From NCBI GenBank assembly GCA_041652555.1, contig JBAZHE010000024.1, positions 1 through 19,110 of the forward strand: a stretch of DNA of 19,110 bases, written 5' to 3'. A program made the position numbers and the translations under genes. Below, in pieces: positions 13,101 through 19,110 of the stretch. Numbering within the stretch: the first letter of the stretch is position 1; each line of letters starts with the position of its first letter. The notes beneath the pieces were generated by a model. It made no database searches and was not told where the DNA came from. It saw only the letters and a program-made list of their open reading frames with translations. This DNA is from JBAZHE01 sp041652555 (GTDB lineage Bacteria > Patescibacteriota > Patescibacteriia > Patescibacteriales > WJLG01).

Positions 13101-13708
13101 CCCAACCAGCTTCTTCTGGTCGGCATCGGAGCTTTGAGAGCCCAGATATCAGTTGTTGGATTATATTCACGATTATAATTCTCGCCCCAATTTGACCAAT
13201 TATAACCACCCATAACATAAATTTTGCCATTTGCAGAAGCGGAAACCGCGCCCCAGCCAGGAGCTGGCATATCAGACTTCTGCGTCCAAGTGTCAGTTTC
13301 CGGATTATACTCATCGGTTCTAACCGAGCCGGCGGGAACTGGCCCGCCAGCGGCAATGGTAATTATTTTTCCATCAATCGTAGTGGCGGATAATCCCCAC
13401 TTAGCTTCAGGCATTGGAGTTTCTTCTTGCCAAGAATCTGTAGCTGGATTATACGATTCAATCTTATTTAAATCAACATTATTACCATCAACTCCACCAA
13501 TTAAAAAAATTTTATTATCAGCCACAACGCTAGCGAAACTATTACGGATTGTTGGGATAGGAGATGGCTCCTTTTCCCAAGAATATTGAGCGGCGGAAAC
13601 AGAGAGAGTGAAAATAAAAAATCCGGCTAGAATAAAAATTGGAAATAACGCTAGCAAAACAAGTCGCCGTAAATTCGCACCCCTCATTTTTAAATTTTTG
13701 ATCATCAT
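10106..13708 (-). CDS. Exported Kelch-repeat/LCAT-type lipase fusion protein
   Basis: 1200 residues from ATG 13708. An upstream GTG (13738) would precede a TATAAT at 13715-13720, so I prefer the ATG. Signal peptide 1-39 (basic start, long hydrophobic core, VSA-A). Six Kelch blades follow, each with a GG motif (71, 121, 167, 215, 264, 315) and YNPxTDxW between blades, forming a beta-propeller. Then comes an alpha/beta hydrolase of the lecithin:cholesterol acyltransferase type: IIVPGI (oxyanion strand), FSYDWRMN, nucleophile Ser505 in AHSMGG, Asp685/687 in DGDGTVP, His712 in SEHANLP. A six-cysteine insert (371-397) follows the first hydrolase strand. The C-terminal third has Ig-like/chitobiase-type modules (TEYSLDGGNTW, STDRAGN) and a basic tail. 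Probably a surface or secreted lipase or acyltransferase acting on external lipid or another bacterium's envelope; the substrate is inference. Confidence 0.88.
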   Translation of the reverse strand: MMIKNLKMRGANLRRLVLLALFPIFILAGFFIFTLSVSAAQYSWEKEPSPIPTIRNSFASVVADNKIFLIGGVDGNNVDLNKIESYNPATDSWQEETPMPEAKWGLSATTIDGKIITIAAGGPVPAGSVRTDEYNPETDTWTQKSDMPAPGWGAVSASANGKIYVMGGYNWSNWGENYNREYNPTTDIWALKAPMPTRRSWLGAEAIDNKIYAVGGWDASDSLDLPTLEVYDPAIDSWETKSPMPIGLRDMATAVLDGKLYVIGGNQGESSSYTPFNKVFSYNPETDIWTEEDNFPILINGCRAETINDTIFVFGGKNYSGFNTDVYYLGPNQFNKHNPAIIVPGIIASYLNNAATGEEIWPNFGDANLQCINSCQSLACKIACFRNCIGGMDNILCSPSDNFLDQLILDYNGSLLENNPVIEATDIFRTITDLAFYAGLIQELENNGYEENQDLFVFSYDWRMNIDWMADNNLMPFSLMQTLKQKISEVKIKTGAEKVDIIAHSMGGLVVKDYIEKNNNESIDKFIDIATPHLGSPLAFKILNYGDDLNICIGKRCFLNIEENKKMSQNMPSVYQLLPSRKYFESAMYTSSAYIYDIIHGNQNAGILNPLDYDQSISFLSDQGRNDFLLGVFGINAINVNDELHSRIDNLPNTDNYYNIIGCGQATYAGIKKKGKKNWALPPLDGDGTVPLKSAESFGVEANKYYTNISEHANLPSADGVRQLAVSILQDKENDFDFSAYQSLSQNQEICGINGVNAGSHSPVELHIYDEEGNHTGPLSDGNIEKGIPGVSYDVLGEDKYAFLPAGRNYRIVNQATSSGELGITLDKIENSQPTGFVYFASIPLNSASTTVEYNITDNQAEYQASIDFDGNGTIDEIVTPDSVLSGEQLNDLTAPQTTISISGQLGNDDYYISDTEISLEATDDNSGILKTEYSLDGGNTWIEYSEEFSVSQSGTTTIIYSSTDRAGNREENKEEIIKIDKIAPEISVLLPQEDQEILRNEKLEIEYFTDDNFSGVATDTVQIYLDEQIINSNTIDLFKQNLGAHQIKIIIQDLAGNQSEQIINFSVINDIDGVITDVNRAYDEGTITKITAKNNLIKDLTDIKKFQEKYGQRVSRRDMIRDKAMAQCLKRKNQTWCEKRIGKIFDVVEYRLSKINQVAIKVKYNLILMKLDLYLRLKWIKLDGYSIIKEDIKYLINNI

Positions 13709-13752
13709 AATGGTATTATAAATAAAAAATATACCCACCCCACCTCGGAGTA

Positions 13753-13798
13753 CGCCAAAGGCGACCCGTTGGGTCCAGCCACCCCTCCGTTGGAGGGG
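13753..13798. repeat. Cluster of GC-rich mini-hairpins
   Basis: Three perfect stems with 3-nt loops: CGCC-AAA-GGCG (13753-13763), GACCC-GTT-GGGTC (13763-13775) and CCCCTCC-GTT-GGAGGGG (13782-13798). They occupy the whole gap between the O-antigen ligase and Kelch-lipase genes. The last stem resembles the palindrome at 8115-8135. It is very GC-rich in an AT-rich region and looks like a dispersed extragenic palindrome. It has no T-run on the minus strand. Confidence 0.8.
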
Positions 13799-13809
13799 AT
13801 TTAATAATA

Positions 13810-16083
13810 CTATTGTTGTTTTAACTGCCTGATGAATTCTTCGACGTCAGATTTTATTGATGGGTCGAGCTCGGCCGCCTTATTGGCGCAATATTCAGCC
13901 TTATCATTTTCGCCGACTTTAACATAAAGTTGTGCCATACTTATCCAGATCTTAGAATTTTTCCCTTGATAGCGAACTAATTGTTCATACAAGCTTATAG
14001 CTTTTGATAAGTCCCCTTTTCCAAGATAATAATTTATCGCTTGACCTATTATTCTTTCTACTACCAGCATATCAGCGCCACCATTAGCTAAACAAACATC
14101 TAAATTCGCGTAACCTTTTTCAGTGTCGCTCAAAGACTCCGGTGAAGTTGAAGCTCTAGCGCCGGCGCGCAATAGATACATCTGTCCAAGCTGGCAATCG
14201 GATTCAAAAAAATTCTCGTTGAAGTGTCTGGAATATTCCAAAATAGAAATCGCTTCATCAATCTTCCCCTGTCCGACCAGAAATTGCGACTTCAAAAAAT
14301 ATATCGGAATACGTTCCGGACTAGACGCGAGAGAAGCATCTATATTCTCTATGGCCTTTTGTGAATACTCTGCGGACATAACTTTATCGCGCGTAACTCT
14401 AAAAGCCGCATCATAAAGACGCGCCTGCTCCATTAGCATCATACTGTCTTTGGGATTTAAAGCGACATTTTTCTCGCTCTGTTTAATGGCATAAGATATT
14501 ATAGAATCAGCCAAGGCCGAATCCAAGGAAGAAATACTATCCATTTTGGAAGTGATTGAACGAATAAATATTGACCGACCGTCACGATCTAATGGTGTAT
14601 TATAACTAAAAGCCTGTTTGGAAACTTCAAAAGCGCCTTTTATATCGCCCTTACCAAAAGCAATTTGTCCATCAATAACACCAGTAAGCATTTTCCAAGG
14701 CAAAATAGTGGCCTGATAAATAATAATAATCATCACTAAACCGGACAAAGCCAAAGAAAAAATTTCTTTATTAATCAGCTCTTTTGGCCCGCCAATAGAC
14801 AACAAAGCGCTCTCATTACCCGAATCTTCCCTGGTATTGGCCAGCCAATGCACATATCCTAGAAAAGTCATAAAACACAGATACGTAACAAACGAATCAA
14901 AGATGGCCAAATTTTGGACAAAATAGGCGATAAACAAGGATGACCAAATAGCAAACTCCCCGGCGCTGATACGCCCAGAACGGCGCAAACGAATCAGATA
15001 AAAAGCTAAAACAATAAAAATTGATAAATAGCACAAAATCCCAAACAAGCCGGTAGTAGCGGAAATATCGACCACATTATTATGCGCGCGGTCAAAATAA
15101 GTTTCTCCGCGAGAATAGTCATAGAACGAAGCTTTAAAATCTTTATCAAAAATAATAGAAAAATTTCCCCAGCCGACTCCGAATGCTGGATGGTTATGAA
15201 ATTCATTCCAAGCCGCTTTCCAAGAAATCAAGCGAGTTTGAAAAGTATTTTTTTGAAAATTAATAGCGTTCACTTGAGGAATTTTCTCCCGATTAATAAT
15301 TAATAGAGCTAAAATTCCGATCAAAACAGCCAAAACTATCCAAGCAGATCGGCGCGCCTTTTTATTAGTATTAGCTATGCCATACAAAAAAGCTCCAGAC
15401 ACCAAGCCGGCGGCCGTACCGACAAAAACACCACTAATATCAACGCGAGACATTATCCAAAAAAATAAAGGCAATGGTAAAAGATAAAGCCATTTAACTA
15501 TCTGAAATCTAGCGCGAGTCGGACCAAAAGTATCTTTATAAAAAAGCCAGCAAGCAATCCAAGCCCCGATCATCATATAAACACTGACATAAGCGTTATT
15601 GCCGATAGTGCTTTTAGTGTCATTAATTCCATTAAGAGCAACTAAGACTGTGCTGGATAAAAGAGCGATAAACAAAGCTTTCCAATCGCGCCAGTCGCGA
15701 AAGACGGTAATAATTATTAAATACAAAACAAAGAAATGCAAAATATGAAAAATTCCCAGCATTCTTTCTACGTCGCCCCAAAAACTTAAATTAAAATCAA
15801 CGGTCACAAAAAGCGAAGCTAGCATTCCGATAGCAAAAGCGAAAATCCCCCAAGTAATAGCCTGCCTTCTCTTGCCTTCGGCGTTTTTCTTAAACGGATT
15901 CCATTGGGGAAATTTTATTATTAGTGTGAGCCAAAAAACAAACAAAACTTCTATTAAAATATTAAACGGTAATTGTTTAGAGGTGATAAAAGGAAAGAGA
16001 AGACCTTTAAAAACAAACAAGACGCATAAAAAAGAAAAAATAGAACCGATTTTCAAAACATAGAGATAAAATTTTTGCGACAT
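13810..16083 (-). CDS. O-antigen ligase/polymerase-type (Wzy_C) membrane protein with C-terminal TPRs
   Basis: 757 residues. About a dozen membrane helices span roughly residues 10-270 and 345-470. The external loop between them carries the signature of the Wzy_C/O-antigen ligase superfamily: RLISWKAAWNEFHNHPAFGVGWGNF (split: RLISWKAAW at 284-292, then HPAFGVGWGNF) and FDRAHNN (330-336) with the essential-type His334, followed by TTGLFG. Residues about 480-757 are soluble TPR-like repeats (e.g. GDLSKAISLYEQLV, WISMAQLYVKVGENDKAEYC). Enzymes of this group transfer glycans to lipid carriers or to proteins at the outer face of the membrane. Next to a Ser/Thr-rich S-layer-like gene, protein O-glycosylation is plausible, but that is inference. 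It has its own promoter (16117-16145). Confidence 0.88.
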   Translation of the reverse strand: MSQKFYLYVLKIGSIFSFLCVLFVFKGLLFPFITSKQLPFNILIEVLFVFWLTLIIKFPQWNPFKKNAEGKRRQAITWGIFAFAIGMLASLFVTVDFNLSFWGDVERMLGIFHILHFFVLYLIIITVFRDWRDWKALFIALLSSTVLVALNGINDTKSTIGNNAYVSVYMMIGAWIACWLFYKDTFGPTRARFQIVKWLYLLPLPLFFWIMSRVDISGVFVGTAAGLVSGAFLYGIANTNKKARRSAWIVLAVLIGILALLIINREKIPQVNAINFQKNTFQTRLISWKAAWNEFHNHPAFGVGWGNFSIIFDKDFKASFYDYSRGETYFDRAHNNVVDISATTGLFGILCYLSIFIVLAFYLIRLRRSGRISAGEFAIWSSLFIAYFVQNLAIFDSFVTYLCFMTFLGYVHWLANTREDSGNESALLSIGGPKELINKEIFSLALSGLVMIIIIYQATILPWKMLTGVIDGQIAFGKGDIKGAFEVSKQAFSYNTPLDRDGRSIFIRSITSKMDSISSLDSALADSIISYAIKQSEKNVALNPKDSMMLMEQARLYDAAFRVTRDKVMSAEYSQKAIENIDASLASSPERIPIYFLKSQFLVGQGKIDEAISILEYSRHFNENFFESDCQLGQMYLLRAGARASTSPESLSDTEKGYANLDVCLANGGADMLVVERIIGQAINYYLGKGDLSKAISLYEQLVRYQGKNSKIWISMAQLYVKVGENDKAEYCANKAAELDPSIKSDVEEFIRQLKQQ

Positions 16084-16116
16084 ATTTTTTATAAATTAAA
16101 AATTAAAACTGTTATT

Positions 16117-16145
16117 ATTCTATCTTTATTTTTTAGTAAAGTCAA
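16117..16145 (-). promoter_or_regulatory. Promoter of the O-antigen ligase gene
   Basis: TTGACT (16140-16145), 17-nt spacer, TAGAAT (16117-16122) on the minus strand. The first T residues of the -35 are also the last bases of the T-run of the upstream terminator. Confidence 0.75.
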
Positions 16146-16172
16146 AAAAAGAGCCCCGATTACTCGGGGCTC
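16144..16172 (-). terminator. Strong intrinsic terminator of the S-layer-like gene
   Basis: Nine-bp arms (GAGCCCCGA 16151-16159, TCGGGGCTC 16164-16172) around a 4-nt loop, followed on the minus strand by seven T (16150 to 16144). The plus strand has TTTT after the stem, so it may work weakly both ways. Confidence 0.92.
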
Positions 16173-16221
16173 TTTTATGAGTTTTTAGTTGCTCACTCAA
16201 CTTCCATTCAGTTTACTAAGA

Positions 16222-19110
16222 CTAGTTAGTAGTTAAGCTCTGAGTGTCAGTCGCGAGACCTTTAACTTCAAAGCTGTTAGCCATAGTAAGACCGATTGGG
16301 TTAGAACCGTCAGACCAGCCGAAAGTAGTAGTGCCAGCAGTAGTGGCAGTACCCTCAGCATCAGCATCAATGCTAGAAACAAGGCTAGCAGTAAGACCAC
16401 CAGTAGTATTAGGAGTACCGACATTAAGAACGACTTCAATCGTCTTTGATTTGCCGGCAGCCACAACTATAGGAGTCGTGCTGACATTAACCTTAACAGT
16501 AGCAAGGCCAGCCGTAGTAGTTGCGTTAGCAAGAACAGAATCAGCAGCGGTGTAAGTAACACCGTTAACCTTTATGCTTCCTGTCAAACTAGACAAAGCA
16601 ACGTTTGCAGCGTCAACATTAACGATGAAAGATCTGATAGTCACATCTGAATTGAAATCAGCGGCGACAGTGAACTTAGAAATCGTTTTGTTACCAGCAG
16701 ACAAAAGAGTGCTCGGTAAAGAAGAAAGGGAAATAGTCGGAACAGTCTTTCTGATAATGAATTCATTAGCAGAAATAGAAGACATCACGGAGACATCATT
16801 GTTAGCATGGGTGGCATGAGCAACAACGGCAGTACCGTTGATACCTCTAGTCACTTCAAAGACAGTGTCAGTAGTAACAATCTTGTTAATCAACATTTGT
16901 TCGTCTTCAATCTTGATAACATTACCAACAGCCAAAACTGGGCTAGAACCAGTATCTATAGAGATAGTGGTAGTAGCGGCAATTATGGCAAGGGCTTCTT
17001 TGCCAACAGTGGTAAAGGAATCAACATCGTCATAAGCCAAAGCATTGTTAGCGGCAACTAATTCCAAACCGGAAGAAGAATTAGCTGAAATACCAGTAAG
17101 AGCTAATTTAACCTTCAAACCGCTTTGTGAAGCTTCAGTGATGTCATTCAAATCAACCTTAGCAGTCAAGACAACACTCTTGTTAGCTTCAACAGTTACC
17201 GGGTTAGAAGAGAGGTCGTAATAGGCTTCTCCATTGCTCGGAACAGTTGTACCAAGAAGAGTAGATCCGTTATAAAGATTTATAGCGGAAATTCTGTTAT
17301 CAGAACTGGTAGCAACAACGTTAGAAACGTAGATCTTGTTGATCTTCAAATCATCGTTAGTTGCAGTCAACTTGAATTTCGCAACTTCATTGATGCCAGT
17401 GTTGGCAGACAATAAAGCGGCAACCATAGTGTCACCATCCTTAACAGCATATAAAGTACCGGAAATGGCAATAGTGAAACGAGCAGTGTTTGCGGACGGG
17501 ACAGTAACGATATCCTTACCGTCAGCATCCATACCGTTAAAAGACACAGTGGTTTCAAGTCTTTCAGCATTACTAGCAGTAGATTCTATAGTACCCAAAA
17601 CAGTAACAACTTTAGTTGTACCTTGTGGAATAACTATAGCATCAGAACCCAAATTAACAGTCGCACCAGAAGCAGTAAAGTTCTTAGTGCCACCAACCTG
17701 AGCTCCGTCAACCATAACTTTAATGTTGCTAACATCAGCATCATCAATTAAAGTGCCGGTGCCAGAAACAAGAGCGGATAAGATAACAGAATTAACAGTG
17801 ATGGTATCATTAAACGCTTTTAAGGTAAATTTACCCAAAACAACGTCAGATGTACCCTTAACAATACTCTTAGCGTCCGAGTAACCGTCGCTTCTGGTAG
17901 CAGTTAAGCTAGCAGTTGCTACAGTAATCTTAGCCGCAGTCGCTGAACCGCCAACAGTGGCAGTATCGTCGTTGGCAAAGACCGGAGTGTCAAAGGCAGA
18001 AGCGCCAGTCAACACAAAAGTAATATTGTCACCGTCAGTAGCATCATTCTTAACATCTACTAAAACTTTAACCACGTTATTACCTTGGTTAAAAGAAACA
18101 GCAGAGTTATAAACTATATTAGCGCTTGTCGTAGCCGGATCCATAGAATCAACTAAAACATCGTTAACATAAAGTCTGGCGTTTTCAAAACCGTTAACAG
18201 TAGTTGCATCGGAAACAGTCAATGTCACACCATCAGCGCTAAAAGCCTGATTAGCTCTAACGTTGGCAATCAAAGCAACTACATTCTTAGCGTTCTTTAC
18301 ATAACTCTCAGCAGTTGGGCTAGTAGTAGCCTTGGAAACGGTAAGGTCTCCAGCATTAAGAGTGTAAGCGTAAAGAGTAGCGGCGCCAGTAACAGTAGCT
18401 GAATAACCAGAGGAGATTTCATAGATAACTAAATCTTCAACCTTATTAAGCCTCAAAGTAACAGTGTAGTTACTTGCGTCGCGATCAATAACAGAAGCTT
18501 TAACCTTGAAAGTAACGCTATCGCTCTTGTCAATGGTTAAACCGCCGTCAGCCAAAACGAAAGTAACGTTTTTGCCGTCAGCAGACAAGGTTGTAGATTC
18601 GCTAACCTTAACACCAGATTTCTCAAGATAAACATCTCCCAAAACCTGAGCCAAATCAGCATTACCAACTTCTTTCAAAGTAATTTTTTTGAAAGAAAGA
18701 TCTCTTATTCCACCGGAAATAGTAAAGCTTCCAACATCTACAGCTTCATCACCTACAGTGTAGGTGTTTGTTCCACCAGCTGCAGCGAAAGCAGCCGAGC
18801 TAACAGTGTAACCAGTAGTGAAAGACATTAAATTACCGGAAATAGGGAAGCTACCAGAAACAGTAGCGCCCATGGAATCAATAGCTGAAGCAGATGCAAT
18901 GCTTAAAATATCATTGGCACCAGGATTAGAATAAACGGAACCGTAAACGCTCAAAGAAACAGTCTTGCCAGCACCAATAGTCAATGCTGGGGCGATAGTT
19001 AAAAGAGCTTCATTGTTAGAATTAATACTCTTTTGAGCGGTAATTCTAGTACCGTCTTTTTCTAACCAAAGATTAGGATAATCAGCTTTGCTACCCAAAC
19101 CAGATCTAGT
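16222..19110 (-). CDS. S-layer-like giant surface protein, 5' end outside the window
   Basis: The frame is open to the right edge (TRSGLGSK... before the first visible start-like codon), so the N-terminus is missing. At least 963 residues are visible, extremely rich in Ala, Val, Thr, Ser, Asp and Asn, and with no cysteine. About five related beta-sandwich modules recur, each with a pattern like VxxFTLxAxNDxIxVxxI (VGSFTIS, VVLGKFTLKA, VAKFKLTA, ISKFTVAA). One insert, encoded at about 16780-17005, has IKIEDEQMLI and RGINGTAVVAHA, resembling a module of phage and adhesin proteins. The end is plain (SLTTN) with no anchor seen. Less AT-rich codon use and a strong terminator fit high expression. 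Likely the cell-surface coat of the organism; inferred from composition and repeats. Confidence 0.8.
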   Translation of the reverse strand, partial: TRSGLGSKADYPNLWLEKDGTRITAQKSINSNNEALLTIAPALTIGAGKTVSLSVYGSVYSNPGANDILSIASASAIDSMGATVSGSFPISGNLMSFTTGYTVSSAAFAAAGGTNTYTVGDEAVDVGSFTISGGIRDLSFKKITLKEVGNADLAQVLGDVYLEKSGVKVSESTTLSADGKNVTFVLADGGLTIDKSDSVTFKVKASVIDRDASNYTVTLRLNKVEDLVIYEISSGYSATVTGAATLYAYTLNAGDLTVSKATTSPTAESYVKNAKNVVALIANVRANQAFSADGVTLTVSDATTVNGFENARLYVNDVLVDSMDPATTSANIVYNSAVSFNQGNNVVKVLVDVKNDATDGDNITFVLTGASAFDTPVFANDDTATVGGSATAAKITVATASLTATRSDGYSDAKSIVKGTSDVVLGKFTLKAFNDTITVNSVILSALVSGTGTLIDDADVSNIKVMVDGAQVGGTKNFTASGATVNLGSDAIVIPQGTTKVVTVLGTIESTASNAERLETTVSFNGMDADGKDIVTVPSANTARFTIAISGTLYAVKDGDTMVAALLSANTGINEVAKFKLTATNDDLKINKIYVSNVVATSSDNRISAINLYNGSTLLGTTVPSNGEAYYDLSSNPVTVEANKSVVLTAKVDLNDITEASQSGLKVKLALTGISANSSSGLELVAANNALAYDDVDSFTTVGKEALAIIAATTTISIDTGSSPVLAVGNVIKIEDEQMLINKIVTTDTVFEVTRGINGTAVVAHATHANNDVSVMSSISANEFIIRKTVPTISLSSLPSTLLSAGNKTISKFTVAADFNSDVTIRSFIVNVDAANVALSSLTGSIKVNGVTYTAADSVLANATTTAGLATVKVNVSTTPIVVAAGKSKTIEVVLNVGTPNTTGGLTASLVSSIDADAEGTATTAGTTTFGWSDGSNPIGLTMANSFEVKGLATDTQSLTTN

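Noticed and set aside
16233..17701. Overlapping frames on both strands inside the S-layer-like gene
   Set aside because: They arise from the low-complexity Ala/Thr/Val codons of the real gene.
19099..19110. Start of the S-layer-like gene at 19098
   Set aside because: That codon is TTG in an open frame that continues to the edge; no signal peptide follows, so the gene is cut by the window.

Overview
The window looks like chromosomal DNA of a Candidate Phyla Radiation (Patescibacteria, probably Parcubacteria-like) bacterium. The reasons are its AT-rich composition, short intergenic gaps, a dnaG-rpoD operon in which the DnaG zinc ribbon is eroded, and a set of surface genes of kinds common in that group. 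These are a giant Ser/Thr/Ala-rich S-layer-like protein, an O-antigen ligase with TPRs, a Kelch-lipase fusion and a zinc-ribbon/TSP3 membrane protein. TGA is used as a stop (orf2 and the small membrane gene after rpoD), so the standard bacterial code applies, not the Gracilibacteria code. The assignment is inference; there is no rRNA in the window.

Positions 1-2400 are an accessory region built on a tRNA-Asn(GTT) gene, read on the minus strand. The intact tRNA (2014-2085) is separated from a displaced copy of its own 3' end (46-69) by about 2 kb. That 2 kb holds two transcription units, each with its own promoter and terminator, alternating with three copies of a long direct repeat (C 1797-1943, B 763-882, A 66-243). 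The repeats share an identical 65-bp core carrying six RTC motifs spaced 10-11 bp apart. Both promoters contain TTGACA with a 17-nt spacer and the same 25-bp palindromic operator. Cargo is three small unrecognised genes, one of them frameshifted. No integrase is present. On the other side of the tRNA, a GIY-YIG nuclease gene lies between a damaged tRNA 5' end (2351-2395, with a 22-nt hairpin insertion in the D-loop) and the intact tRNA, and its stop codon lies in the tRNA D-loop.

Positions 2447-4640 hold a DUF2339 polytopic membrane protein with its own promoter. Positions 4698-8466 are a minus-strand operon: a conserved small CPR-type protein, dnaG, rpoD, and a small membrane protein. A divergent promoter region at 8480-8540 separates it from a plus-strand acyl carrier protein gene (8585-8830). 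That gene ends in a bidirectional terminator facing a zinc-ribbon/coiled-coil/TSP3 protein (8900-9697).

Positions 9773-19110 are minus-strand surface genes: a partial S-layer-like protein running off the right edge, an O-antigen ligase/TPR protein, an exported Kelch-LCAT lipase fusion, and a small three-helix membrane protein that follows it by 3 bp. GC-rich mini-hairpins with 3-nt loops occur at 2359-2381, 8115-8135 and 13753-13798.

The most unusual part is the tRNA-Asn cassette region. It looks like a minimal integrative or cassette array without an integrase, possibly mobilised in trans.
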